A DNA stretch of 64,000 bases from Limnoperna fortunei (GCA_944474755.1 OX104124.1:41679342-41743341); one strand, 5' to 3'. Positions 12,611 to 24,545 are shown, counted from the first letter of the stretch. Notes: a model not told the origin generated them from the letters alone. A program made the numbers and translations.

Positions 12611-13257
12611 GGAAGTTGGTGATACGTAACGCATGCGCTGTAAACATTAAGTATATGGCAGACAGAATATAATGTAAACACAGCTAATGATTAAAACTCA
12701 TTACAAAGGGCATTACGAGAATATAAAATAAAATTAGTCTTAGTTCATTTCATTTCATTTTATTGATATAAATCAAAGGGTATTTGATATTAGGCTATGC
12801 CTAATATAAATCCTATCACAATTTTTTCAAGATGGAATGTAGTTAAACAGCAGATAATAAATGGGCAACAATAATAATAGTAGTAATGTTTCAGTCCAGT
12901 CACAGTCTTAGTTTTGTACAAAGCAAACAAAATGTGCAGATGAACTGGAAGTTTAATGGTACTGATCCAAACAGTTTAATATGACTTGAGATAACTTCTC
13001 ATTTGTACACTACTTCGATATTGACATTTTCGATCGCTGTTTCTTATAATAAATTGCTAGCAGTCAATCTAATAATAAACGCATAACGGATTTTGTAAGA
13101 TTTAAGTAGGTGTATTTTGGATAGAGAATTTACAATAACAACTTACTATAGATATTCACTAAAATCATGTAAAAACATTACTGTCCCTTCCTTAGAGATT
13201 GTGAATAAAAGTCAGACTATCACAATTAAGAATACTTACAGTCACGTTTAAGTTAGT

Positions 13258-13870
13258 ACAGTGCACGCCAACCTCGAGCTGCCAACACTGCTATTAATCT
13301 CTTTGGCATAGAGTCTTTTAGAATGTTCTTACGTTGTTACGTGGAATAGTTTGCCATTCCGATTGCAATATTTAACGGAGCTGATTGAGGGCCTGAGGCG
13401 GAGGTTGACACTGGCGCACACTTAATCCAGGTGGTCCCACAATTGTTCAATTAGATGCTAACCCGGTGATCTGGAAGGCCATGGTAGCACATTAATGATA
13501 TTATGTTCAAGATAATCCCTTATAAAGCGCGCTTTGTTAGTCCTGGCATTGTCCTATTGGAATAACTCAATCGCATTTAGGTAGGAGAATTTCGTCTCTG
13601 TACCTTTGAGCCGTAAAATCGGTAGGCGTGTGTACCAGATCAGTTAAAAAGTCATTAAATATCGCCGCTCACATCATGACGCTACCTCCAGCGAAGGTAT
13701 CCATTTCTTTGACACAGGAGGAGCAGAAACATTCATTCCCTCCCCCCTGGTATGCACGGATTCTATCATCACGTTTCTGTTGCAGAAAATAGGACTCGTT
13801 GCTTAACCAGATTATAGGCCAGTTGAAGAATTCCAGTCCCTCAATCTGTTACACTATCGGACTATTTCTA
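13258..13870 (-). pseudogene. Decayed Tc1/mariner-type transposase
   Basis: Read on the minus strand in several frames, fragments of a Tc1-like transposase appear in the right order: W(x)LSNESYF (family: W.FSDES.F), DTFAGGSVMMWAAIF with its Trp codon now a stop, FTAQRYRDEILLP, DNARTNKARFIRDYL, WPSRSP followed by IEQLWDHL (family: WP..SPDLNPIEHLWD), and SEWQTIPRNNV. Frameshifts and stops separate them, and the first catalytic Asp reads as Asn, so it is dead. Terminal repeats were not found. Confidence 0.8.
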
Positions 13871-15686
13871 TTCTGCATAACAGTGTCAAAACAGATAAAA
13901 AAATTAGGCCTTCTGGATCTATAATGCCATATTGTCGGTTTCATTACACCTGATAAAATACATAATTTACATTTAGAAAAAAATCAAGTTTAATGCGTTT
14001 CCTTTTTTGATAGTATAATTTGTAAACTAAATTTTAATAAATATATTGATCTGCCAAATAGAGGTTTATGTTTTTGTTGTTATTGTAATATCTGTGAAAT
14101 TTCTTTACTCGTAATGTTGTAATTTGTTGATAAATCTGCGTTTATGGGTAAGAGCGTTATCAAAATTTAGCAACGATTTCTGCTTAAGCCGGTTCTAGTG
14201 AGCATTTACTCTATCCTAAGGTTTTAAGATGAATTAAAGCGCGGCTCGTTGCTTATATCGTTTTTCTATGTGTAGTGATTTTTTGTCTAGAATTTATACA
14301 CCATAGTCCTATAGTTTATACAGTTGTTGACTTTTTTTATAAAATGTGCAATGTTATTCTATGGTGGAATATATATGCCACCACATATCACTTAATTAAG
14401 TGGACATAATTTCGGAAATATGTCAACATGCTACATAATTAAGTCAACATAATACTGAATAAAGTCATCATTATCAGATTAGAAAAAAGAGGGAAAATGC
14501 GCTGTTTGAACAGAATGAGCCATCTACTTTTCAACTTATGTATCGTGCAAGTAGACATAATTATGAATTAAGTGGACATAATTTTCTGATTAAGTCGACA
14601 TAATTTTATGATTAAGTCAACTTAATTTTCTGTTTAAGTCGACATAAGTTTTTTATTGTGTCGACATAATTAAGTCTACATAATCTGTCGGATTATTAAG
14701 TGGACAAATTACCTACCATTTAACTTGAAAAGGGGGGGGGGCTTGGTTTAGAAGTTGAAATTCAGAGACCTCAATGAGAGAATCATGGCAGAAATGAGAC
14801 CCGAGCCAGCAGTATGTCGTGGCTCGTATAGAGGTTAAGCCCTTTTAAATCTATGATCAATATAAAACTGAAAATTACTTGAAGATATTGACCATCAATT
14901 TAAAAGGTATAGTCACAATGAACAAAATGCAAATTAGCCTTTATATATGTCAAAAATAAATGATATGAAAACATTAACCATTCCAAAATAAAGCGAAAAT
15001 GAAATAAATTAAATACTCTGAACCAAAATAATAATTATCAAAAATAGTTAAACAGGGGGACATAATCATACCTACTACAGAAGAAAAAAATATTCTGAAG
15101 AAACCTTGCTGCCATACAAAATAATGCTAATTTTGAAAAAAAAATATTTTGTCGCGAAGCATTAAAAAATTATATTTTACATCGTATCGCTACGTGTCAT
15201 AAAAATAAAGATTTTTTTCTTGGCTGTTGCTATTTTGACGTAACCGGCAAAAACGTCTGCCATACTATTTTGCCGGAACTGATTAAATTTCACCTGTATG
15301 AGCCGTTAATTAGCATGATTAGGTGAAACTTATAAGTTTTGTATTGTATGGTAACCGTACGCGAGTTACCTATACGTGGTGTTAGATTTTAACACAAATA
15401 ATACCTCTTTAAACTACGGGAAACAATACTGAGAAAAAAAACCATATATAACCAGTAATCCGGTGTTGGGAATGCCCAACACAAAAGAAGTCCCCCCCCC
15501 CCCGTTACTGCACATAAATTAAAAAATTATACTAAAAGAAACCCTCAAGAAAAACGGACACAATTGTGATTTTCAATTATTTTTTTCACAGGTGTTTTGG
15601 CAATTTTGGCGGCCAGTTTTTTTTTTTAAATATGATTCTCAGGCTGTTACGAATGCAATGGTGGTTTTAGCCTTGGTTTACCACCC

Positions 15687-15835
15687 CTGATTTACTAAAA
15701 AGCGTCCGATAAATTATTTAAAGGGTTCAAAATCATTTAAAATTTAACGATTTCTTCATAAATTCAATGCTGGGGCTCTCATTATAACTGATGGTGCGCT
15801 AAATCCTGGCTCGGTCACGCTTTAGTAAATCAGGA
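15687..15835. repeat. Short inverted repeat inside the foldback spacer
   Basis: CCTGATTTACTAAAAAGCG at the left is mirrored by CGCTTTAGTAAATCAGG at the right, about 110 bp apart. It looks like a small hairpin element nested in the larger one. Confidence 0.5.
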
Positions 15836-16323
15836 ATGAAAAGTTGACCAACATTGGAGTTGAACCACCATGGCGTCCGTAAAAGATTTAAAATCAGAAT
15901 TCTTCTGATCAAAAGGTCCATATATCAATGTCCAAGGGATCATGAAAGTGATTATCCCGCTGCTGAACAGGAACACGTGCCTGCTAAAGAGTAATGTCCA
16001 TGCAGTATGCCATTTTGCAACCACCGAATAAACAATTAAGTACTATCTTCAAAAGATAATAGACGCTGTCTGACAGTAGTTGGATTTGAATATTAAAATT
16101 AAAAAAATAGGAATTGTACCTTAACAAATATAAACTTAAAAAATAACCTCCTATTTAAATGCAGATTAGTTATAACATTATATTGGTCACCACTCTGATC
16201 AATTAATATTGTATGAAGCTATTTACAATTGGAGACGCAGCTAGTTCACCATGGACGCAATATGACGACGGATGCAAAGTGTGTGCATAGGATTATTCTA
16301 TAATACAAAAATATAGTCCCCTT

Positions 16324-16935
16324 TTATACCCCCCCACTTGAAAATTGGGGGGTATATAGTGATATGGGTGTCTGTCCGTCCGTCCGCGGCGCCGTCCGTC
16401 CTTCCGTTACACCTAAGGGTACCCATCTCTTGTCCGCAACTGCTCCTAAACCCCTCAATGGATATTCATGAAACTTTTACACAATCTTTGTGACATAATG
16501 TAGATGTGCACCTACTATTTTAAAATGTGATCCGACTGATTTTTGGGGTTTCCCATGGCAAAACAAGGACTTAGCCATTACACAACAAAGGGGTACCCAT
16601 TTCTTATCCGCAACTCCCCCTAAACCCCTCAATAGATTTTCATGAAACTTCACAAATCTTTGTGACATAATGTAGATGTACACCTACTATTTTAAAATTT
16701 TAACTGATTAATTTTTGGGTTTCCCATAGCAAAACAAGGACTTAGCCATTACACAACAAAGGGGTACCCATCTCTTATCCGCAACACCTCCTAAATCCCT
16801 CAATTGATTTTCATGAAACTTTCACACAATCTTTGTGACACAATGTAAATGTGCACCTTCTATTTTAAAATTTGATCTGATTGGGTTTTGTGGGGGCGGG
16901 GGGTATTTATTTGTGAGCTGCTCCTCACAGTTTTT
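16324..16935. repeat. Three tandem copies of an about 170-bp repeat, with a hairpin leader
   Basis: A leader with TATACCCCCCCACTTG mirrored by GGGGGGTATA and GTCCGTCC runs is followed by three copies of a unit starting GGGTACCCATCTCTTRTCCG and containing TTCATGAAACTT and GTGACATAATGTAGATG. Leaders of this kind also appear as fragments near 35.75 kb and 47.95 kb. Confidence 0.7.
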
Positions 16936-18911
16936 CTAGTTTAATTTTATTTTAGTGGGACGACCATTTGAATTTAAGGTGGTAGGACATTTTTGCTTTA
17001 TTTTGGAATGGTTAATGTTTTCATATCATTTATTATTGACATATATAAAGGGTAATTTGCATTTTGTTCATTGTGACTATACCTTTTAAATTGATGGTCA
17101 ATATCTTCAAGTAATTTTCAGTTTTATATCGATCAATGATTTAAAAGGGCTTAACCTCTATACGAGCCACGACATACTGCTGGCCCGGGTCTCATTTCTG
17201 CCATGATTCTCTCACTGAGGTCTTGGAATTTCAACTTTTAAACCAAGCCCCCCCCCTCTTCAAGTTAAATGGTAGATAATTATGTCCACCTAATAATCCG
17301 ACAGATTATGTGGACTTAATTATGTCGACACAATCAAAAACTTATGTCGACTTAAACAGAAAATTAAGTTGACTTAACCAAAAAATTATGACGACTTAAT
17401 CAGAAAATTATGTCCACTTAATTCATATTTATGTCTACTTGCACGATAAATAAGTGGAAAAGTAGATGGCACATTCTGTTCAAACAGCGCATTTTCCCTC
17501 TTTTTTCTAATCTAATAATGATGACTTAATTCAGTATTATGTTGACTTAATTATGTATCATGTTGACATATTTCCGAAAATATGTCGGCTTAATTAAGTG
17601 ATATGTTGTGGCAGATATATGCCACCATATTATTCAGGCATTAGTTGTACAAAGATATTGAAATGCCCGAGAAATTAGCGGCTGCATTAAATCGTGTCAT
17701 TGAACTTTTATTTATCGTATAATTATGAAACTATGAGCTGATTTTTTCGTGCAATTTGTTCATTAAACACTTTAACAAAAATGATCCAAACTCCTTATAA
17801 ATTGGTGTTATAAGAATTTATTTGCATGAGAAGAAAGTTGGATAAATGTCCTTTTAAACAAAAACACTTGATATAGAAATATATTTTCCAAAAAAACTTA
17901 AACATTTTGCAGTTATTTGTTCAACTTTTTTATACGCGACGCACACCAGTACGTTTTAAACAGATTTTCCAGTTAAAAATGAAAATATTAGTTAAAATAA
18001 ATTGAAATATATATTCGATTTTACCACACTGTATATGCAAACACATAGTTTTTAACGTAGTAATTCGAAAAGAGTCATTTGTATACTTAAAGACCATAAC
18101 TTGTTAAGATTTTTTCATCGTGTCATACCAAGGTTGATCGGTGCGACATCTGTCAGAGAAGTCCTCATTTCCGATCGAGTTTTGAACGATTCAACACTGT
18201 TTCATGGCATTAAATTTGTTGATTTAAATTTAGCTAGAACACGTGTTTGTGTTTATATTTCATGTATGGTCATGTGAGTTTACCTTACCAGTTTTTATGC
18301 TTATTATTATAATAACAAGGATGAATGCTGCATGTGTAGGTAGCTCGGGTCTTATTTAGCGAGAAGAAATTCTTGGTTCACAAAAAAAATTCATATGCCA
18401 TTCTAATCTCGGGTTTCAGTACAGCTAGAACGCTTTCCTTACCACAGCCCACCCCATTAGTTGTTTAGAAAAATTATGGAATTTATTTTATATACATATC
18501 GATATATATTTTTACTTATATATTGTTTTATATAGTAAACTGTTAATGATTGCTGCAGCCAGAGCGGTGTTTTATGGACATTTATGTTTTTTTTAAAAAG
18601 GTTAGCTATGTAACTAGCGAGCTGTTTCAATTTTACAAGTGGTGTATATGTATTGATAAATATTTTATGTGCGTTTGAGGAACGATAAGAACATAATGGC
18701 TTGTGTTATGATACAATTAAATTCAATACAGAATATCAAATGAAACCTATCTTCGGATAAGCAAAACAACTACGTCATTAAAAGTTTTTTTCCGAGAATC
18801 CGCCGAGTTAGTCAGTTATCGACTGTTGATCCACATGTGTCTGTCTACACTAAGATAACAGGCATGGTGTGCTAGACTTAAACCTGCATTGACCACGATT
18901 GCATGTTTTTC

Positions 18912-19000
18912 AGCCGAATGTCGGTACTACGGCTTTCTCCAATTTAAAAACTGAACACCATGATTTATTTGAAAGTAGCGTTAAACACCATTTAAACAAA
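18912..19000 (+). mobile_element. SINE fragment, degenerate tail
   Basis: Diverged remnant of the SINE 3' part, with AACTGAACACCATGATTTAT and GCGTTAAACACCATTTAAAC. Confidence 0.45.
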
Positions 19001-19104
19001 AGATTTTTGCAAGGTCCTAAATTGTATATTTTTATTGTGTTAGCATTATAAGAGAAATAAGATTTGACAATGAAGATAAATATCAGTATACAGTCCAAAC
19101 CTGT

Positions 19105-19206
19105 ATGTTTAGATAAAATAAACAACATCAGTGTGTTTAGATAAACAAACAGTACACATCAGTGTATTTAGATAAACCAACAGTACACATCAGTGTATTA
19201 AGATAA
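19105..19206. repeat. Short tandem repeat, about 36-bp unit, three copies
   Basis: Repeats of TTTAGATAAACAAACAGTAC plus ACATCAGTGTA with few differences, about 250 bp upstream of the P450 start codon. Confidence 0.6.
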
Positions 19207-19449
19207 AAAAGGCATTTGTGTGTTTTAACCTTTACCATGATGTTCGCTGCATACATTTAAGGAGCTTAGAATTTTGGGTTAAAACGTTTCACGACAGCGG
19301 CGGATATACTCCACAACTTAAGCATATCAAGGAGTAGTGCAAACAAGAAAGTTGAAGGATAATCTTGAATTACCGGTAGGAAACTGTCTATTGCAGTTCT
19401 GTGACATAAATTTTGGTTACGACTAGCTTTGTCGGAGTTTTTGTAAAAC

Positions 19450-20928
19450 ATGCTTGACCAAACATTTGTTTTATACTTTCTGTTGTTTATTTTAACCATT
19501 ATATCATTCTACTTCTATCAAAGCATGCGCAGTTGGAAGTATTTGCCGCCTGGTCCATGGGGTTTTCCAATTGTTGGTCATCTCCCCTTACTTGGCGATA
19601 ATTCAGGTGTAACATTCATGCAAATGGCGAAAAAGTACGGTGATGTTTTCTACATTAGACTGGGAGGCTGGCCTACTATTGTGTTGAATAGCAGACAGTC
19701 AATTAGGGAAGCTTTGATCGGACAGTCGGAAGTTTTCTCCGATAGACCGCCATTTTATTCCAGCAAAGCAGTGAATGATATGCGAAGTCTTGGGTTCGGG
19801 TCTTATACACCAAGATGGCGACTTCATAAGAAAATAGCAATTGGCGTTCTACGTGACTTTACATCTAGCAAAAAGGATACTATCCAAGAAATTATTCAAA
19901 CTGATGTCGACAAACTTGTTGAACAATTTATTGCGAGGCAAGGAATTCCGTTCGATCCTCATGATTTCATTTTTCTGGCCGTTGGAAGCATAATATATCA
20001 AATTTGTTACGGAATTGATAAAAATTGCAGGATCGATGAAGGGTACTTATACTTGATTAGAAACACGAAGATTTTACAAGAATTTGCTGGTGGTAATTTG
20101 ATCGATCTATTACCATGGTTACGTTTTGTAATGCCACAGAAAGCAAAACATTTTGTTGATATTTTAAGCAGATTTGTGAAATCAGTTGACAAAGGCGTAA
20201 ACGATCACAAGAGAACATTTGATGAAAGTCACCTTCGTGACCTTACTGACGGATTCATTAATGCCGCTAACAAACATACAACAGATTCTTCGTCAAAAAT
20301 TGGAATAACTGAAGCAGACATATTTTCAACTCTGCAAGATTTTCTTGGAGGTGGATTTGATACAACATCCACTACAATAGAATGGATTCTTCTGTATGTG
20401 GGTCAGTACAAAGACGTACAGAGGAAAATACAGATGGAAATTGATGACGTCATAGGCACAAGGATGCCTACACTTCAAGATATGGGAACATTACATTATA
20501 CAGAAGCAACGATTCTGGAGGTCATGCGAATTTCCCCTGTGGCACTTATTACTATTCCTCACGCAACATCTTGCGATACGAAGTTCAGAAATTTTAAAAT
20601 CAAACAGAATACTGTTGTTCTGTGCAATGTTTACGCTACTTCAATGGACCCGAATACATGGAAACAACCTGACAAATTTATGCCTGATCGATTTTTAGAC
20701 GACAAAAATAACATTATATCTGAAAATGTTGATGCCTTAATGACATTTAGTACCGGACGCCGACGCTGTCCTGGTGAATTTTTAGCAAGAATAGAGTTGT
20801 TCCTGTTTGTTGTCAATATTTTTCAAAAGTGTTCCGTTGAACTGGCATTAAAGCCAGATTTTACAGGAATATTTGGATTAAATTATAAGCCAAAACCATA
20901 TTTAATTAGTGTCAAACCAAGACATTAA
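19450..20928 (+). CDS. Cytochrome P450, CYP2-like, single coding exon
   Basis: An uninterrupted frame of 492 codons, normal length for a microsomal P450. An N-terminal membrane anchor (about residues 7-24) is followed by a proline hinge, PPGPWGFPIVGH. The I-helix reads GGGFDTTST (about 300-308; common form AG.DTT), the ExxR motif is E357-VM-R360, the PERF-type motif is PDRF (412-415), and the haem loop is FSTGRRRCPG with C440 as the iron ligand. As a family, such enzymes are haem monooxygenases of the endoplasmic reticulum taking electrons from P450 reductase. Overall it looks like the CYP2 clan, but the substrate cannot be inferred. Most animal CYP2 genes have many introns, so the lack of introns suggests a retrocopy that stayed intact or a lineage-specific intronless group. 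AATAAA near 20985 could serve as the polyadenylation signal. Confidence 0.93.
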   Translation: MLDQTFVLYFLLFILTIISFYFYQSMRSWKYLPPGPWGFPIVGHLPLLGDNSGVTFMQMAKKYGDVFYIRLGGWPTIVLNSRQSIREALIGQSEVFSDRPPFYSSKAVNDMRSLGFGSYTPRWRLHKKIAIGVLRDFTSSKKDTIQEIIQTDVDKLVEQFIARQGIPFDPHDFIFLAVGSIIYQICYGIDKNCRIDEGYLYLIRNTKILQEFAGGNLIDLLPWLRFVMPQKAKHFVDILSRFVKSVDKGVNDHKRTFDESHLRDLTDGFINAANKHTTDSSSKIGITEADIFSTLQDFLGGGFDTTSTTIEWILLYVGQYKDVQRKIQMEIDDVIGTRMPTLQDMGTLHYTEATILEVMRISPVALITIPHATSCDTKFRNFKIKQNTVVLCNVYATSMDPNTWKQPDKFMPDRFLDDKNNIISENVDALMTFSTGRRRCPGEFLARIELFLFVVNIFQKCSVELALKPDFTGIFGLNYKPKPYLISVKPRH

Positions 20929-22589
20929 ACACAGGTCAATGTAAATTGCCAATAATAACATATTTAATGAAAATATATTTTGAAAAATAATAAATCTGCT
21001 AGTATTTAATTAGTAACAGTTAACAAATACATTTAGCGCTGGAAACAGCAGACACAAATATATAGTATTGTAAAAACAAACACACGTATTACGGTGGAAA
21101 CATATACACTAACGTTGGCAACAACAAATAATCCGTGTGTATTTCATTTTTCTTGTCAGGTTTTTGTGTAATTCAACGCTAAAACCTTAAAACGTTTACT
21201 AATTTTCTACAATTCTAAGTTTTACTTTTCTTTTCTATACTCATTGACCTCTTTCCTTTAAAAAACGTCATTATTTAAGCTTTAACAAGATTGGAGGTCG
21301 AAAAGGCATGGCAGTGGACCGAAGACAACAAAGAAATAAACATTCATGATCACGTTAAAATAATATAAACTTTATTCTATTTAAAGCCAACACTTAGAAG
21401 TAAAACTCAACTACAGAATAGGCAACTATTGTTATAATTATTATTAAATTTTCCATGAGATAATTCAATATATAGTTCATATTTTCTTTTACTTGTGCAT
21501 CATTGATAATAATAGAGTTATCTTTCTTACTACACTGATATTATTCCACCTGTTGAATGTTGCCTAAATGGAGAAGATATATAGACTCTGCTATCCAATC
21601 CATTTCTGATTTATTTTTTAATAAATATGTTTATAAAAAACAAGGAGATAGTTTTCATTAATTTCCCTCGGTAAGGTCTGAAACAGGTAATCGACCATCC
21701 CTCTAGAAATGGTCCTTCTGATAAGTGAGTTGAAATAAGCTGGAAGTTTACGTAGGAGGTCCTGAAGATGGATATACTGCTGTCGGTTACAGCTGAAATT
21801 CATTACCAACAAAGAGATGATTGCAGATATTTTAAGGTATTTTCAGTGTTTTAACTACTAAATACAATCGTAAACGTAACAGTCCCTTTATTCGACTAAA
21901 GGGTACCGTTCCATGTCCTGCTTAACGAGTTCTGTGCCACAGGATCTATCATCGGTCCACAGTTAGTTTCTTTTCAGTGTTCTTTCAAAATCTTGTTCTT
22001 TCTGTCGGACGTCACAGTATGGAAGTCTCTATGACGTCATGGTCAGGTGGTTGGAAAGAAATAAGTGAGGGAGCCACTAGGAATGCAATAAAACAACGCC
22101 ATTTTTGTACTTTCAATGCAGCACAAACGTTTTATATCGAGGGAAAGCCGACGCATGAATAAAAATATATTTATTTTACATTTCAGCTGTAATTTATAAT
22201 CAAATAATGTTGAGTAACTATGACTTAAATGTTCAATGTGATTTAAAATTTTTATTGTTAAAAAATCGTATTTTATTGACAAGAAATGATATAGATCTCT
22301 CTGATGTAAGAGGTATATTCTTTCCATGTTTTCGTTAACATTAACACTTTGTTGTTATTGTTATGTATATAAAGTAAATTCTAAGTTTAGACGTAAGTTA
22401 ACTGTCAGTAAATTTGTTCAATCCCATATTATGTATTTTATTTCTCAATAGAAATTTTTCACTTTAGACTGCATTACTTTCATTTTTAACAAGTTTATTG
22501 GTGGATCTGCCAGATTTTACTTATTATAAGAAAAATAGCAAAGGAAAACCGACCGAGCAACAAAGCCGAAAGTTAATGGACAATTATTA

Positions 22590-22760
22590 ATACGTAAAAC
22601 AGAAACCAAAAACACAAAATGTGTAACCCGAACCCAATAAAACCCATGGATACACTCAAGTGCTCCAGACGAATAAGCAGTGCCGGCCTCTAATTAGACA
22701 CCTGTCAAGTTACGCATTGCCATGTCTAGGAAAAAGTCAAATCCAGGAATAGGAATGACT
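22590..22760. repeat. Dispersed repeat, second of three copies
   Basis: Shares ACCCATGGATACACTCAAG, CTCCAGACGAATAAGCAGTG and GTCAAATCCAGG-type blocks with 4985-5105 and 62200-62330. Confidence 0.45.
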
Positions 22761-22943
22761 ACCTACGACTCAGCAACAAGAACATATTGCTCCTTAATAC
22801 TAAACTGTAAAGTAATTTTGGTGCGAAAAAGCCCTTTTTTAACTAGTTACCTACTGAGATAAAAATGTATTGTGTTTCTATTTAGATTTATTACCAAACA
22901 AAATACATTGAAATCTTGAAACAGTTATATTTTATTAACTTAA

Positions 22944-23212
22944 GGTATTCGGACCACAATTGACCACGTGATCATATTTGGTGTCCCGGATGTCCATTGT
23001 TTTTAAACGGAGCAGACCTCGGTAATCTTCATCAATCATCGGTAATACTATTTGAGTAACTAACTTTTTTGCTCAAAACTGTTCACGTTGACTCCAAATA
23101 AAACCATATATCTAATCTGTATCAATAATTAGCAATAGATTAATTTTATAAAGCTGTATTTCATGGTCGAAAAATAAAATTAAACGGTGACTTTAATTAT
23201 GGGTCGGATACC
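22944..23212. mobile_element. 269-bp MITE with TTAA duplications (copy 2)
   Basis: Inverted relative to the copy at 8967-9234, with GGTATTCGGACC and GGGTCGGATACC as ends and TTAA on both sides (22940-22943, 23213-23216). The two copies align over their whole length with moderate divergence. Confidence 0.75.
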
Positions 23213-23700
23213 TTAATTATTACATTAACTTTAATGTCCGTCTTGGAGACTTACATTATTGAGTTCATAACAACAAGATAAGATAAGTAGTCTGACTGGT
23301 GTCATTCAAACCTCAATAATACTAACAGAGATTTGCTTTATCTTTACAAGAAGTAAGTTACAATGTATGTCATGACTAAATCATGTTCTTTCAAATATTG
23401 CTATTAAATATAACAATCAATTCTCCAAATAATGACAAATGAATCAAACAAGTAATCTAGATGTCGCTCTAGAAAAAATAAATACCACACATGATTAAAT
23501 AAAAGAAAACGTGCATTCATATTTGATTCGTCACCTTAAGACATGTCAACTTAAGCCTTTTATGATTATTAGAATTGCAATCGAATGGTTATCGGTAAAT
23601 ATTGTTTGATGTCCAGTAAACTTTGACTACCAGCCGATATGTCTAGCTCTTACGTTCGAGTATTTAAGCATTTTCTGCGACTCTAAAGCTAATCATAGCT

Positions 23701-23970
23701 CTCGGTGGCCACATGGTTAACGTAGTTAGTCATCTACTATTGATTACGTATATCAATACTCAGGTTGCGGGTTCGATTTTTTCTGCAAGCAGGGCGTACT
23801 CGTCTCCAATCTTCTTAATTGACAAGAATTGTCAGTTTTCCAACCAAAGTTTTGTGGAGGGGGAATATCGGAGTGCTCTGGCTACATTACATAAATAAAC
23901 TGGAAGCAACGATATAGCTGAAATTTTTTTCTGAAAGTGGCGTTAAACACACATTACTTAATCAATCAAA
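23701..23970 (+). mobile_element. Full-length but diverged SINE
   Basis: Head TCGGTGGCCACATGGTTAAC, B box GGTTGCGGGTTCGATT, body CCAATCTTCTTAATTGACAA, tail GGCGTTAAACACA. Many substitutions mark an old copy. Confidence 0.75.
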
Positions 23971-24218
23971 CAAACGCACCAAAGCTGATCAAACTCAATG
24001 AATAATTTTAAGGAATGTAAATAAGGTACGCGGGTCAGTGAAAATTTTTAAATTATATATATTAACGCATACTTAACGTGCTACTCTAGCTGTTTCACGA
24101 ATACTCGCGTGGTCGTGTTAATTTCATGAAGTATACGTCATTATAATGTTACATGTACTAGTTCTAATTCTTTTTCTGACCTATTTTAGATTTATCTGCT
24201 CAGAACAGAGAAGTAACA

Positions 24219-24473
24219 ATGATGTCAATCTTTTTGTTTCGTCTCATCGTCTGCTCAACATTCGCATTTTTCGTTGTGTTTGGATGTTCAATCTGGAACC
24301 AGAACAGAGAATGCTTCTGCGCATGTGAGGATAACTCTACTAGCTGCAGAAACGTCTGCTCTCATATAGTCCATCATCACGTCGAAGACCTCATTGCACA
24401 GGGTCATTGCTATGACAACTGCCATTCTAAATTTTCTGCGTGCTTGCAATGGTGTACCGACAATACAAAATAA
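24219..24473 (+). CDS. Small secreted cysteine-rich protein, unrecognised
   Basis: An 84-codon frame with a strong signal peptide (about residues 1-25, FLFRLIVCSTFAFFVVFG). The mature part has nine cysteines spaced CxCxC-x6-C-x3-C-x16-C-x3-C-x6-C-x3-C, a near-symmetric layout in which CxxxC pairs flank a 16-residue His-rich stretch, as in helical-hairpin disulfide folds. The second ATG at 24222 is an alternative start. An acceptor-like TGACCTATTTTAG ends near 24189, so a non-coding 5' exon is likely, and AATAAA lies 70 bp after the stop. I know no family with exactly this spacing. Secretion is a firm prediction; function is unknown. An odd cysteine number could allow a disulfide-linked dimer. 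Confidence 0.65.
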   Translation: MMSIFLFRLIVCSTFAFFVVFGCSIWNQNRECFCACEDNSTSCRNVCSHIVHHHVEDLIAQGHCYDNCHSKFSACLQWCTDNTK

Positions 24474-24545
24474 AAACTAGTAATATTACGTACTGTAACT
24501 TGCTGTCAACACCTTCCAAATTGTAATCTGGCATTATGTTTGGTA

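Larger units (their letters stand above)
9698..13250. other. Gene-free stretch after the CAP gene
   Basis: It holds the CAP 3' UTR region, with an AATAAA overlapping the stop and others near 10010, then AT-rich DNA with the SINE fragment and tandem repeats annotated separately. I see no exon series. Confidence 0.5.
14360..17629. mobile_element. 3.27-kb foldback-type element with about 635-bp inverted arms
   Basis: Left arm about 14360-14998 and right arm about 16995-17629 are reverse complements. The termini are TATGGTGG and CCACCATA, and each end also contains a small palindrome (GTGG, about 10 bp, CCAC). TTATTC flanks both ends (14354-14359, 17630-17635) as a 6-bp target duplication. The outer arms are built of short motifs like TTAAGTSGACATAATT. 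The inner arms contain AACTTGAAAAGGGG-type sequence also seen in the MITE at 511-785. The spacer holds A-rich MITE-like DNA, a small hairpin and a tandem repeat, but no transposase, so the element is non-autonomous. Confidence 0.8.
17636..19449. other. Upstream region of the P450 gene
   Basis: AT-rich DNA without a recognised exon. It contains a SINE fragment at 18912-19000 and a 36-bp short tandem repeat at 19105-19206. The P450 promoter should lie here; I see no convincing TATA box immediately upstream of its ATG. Confidence 0.4.
20929..24180. other. Gene-free stretch between the P450 and the small secreted protein
   Basis: AT-rich DNA holding a dispersed repeat (22.6 kb), a TTAA-flanked MITE (22.9 kb) and a SINE (23.7 kb), each annotated. 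No exons recognised. Confidence 0.5.

Noticed and set aside
22043..22327. 94-codon minus-strand open frame
   Set aside because: AT-rich low-complexity product with no motif, no splice partners and no conserved look.
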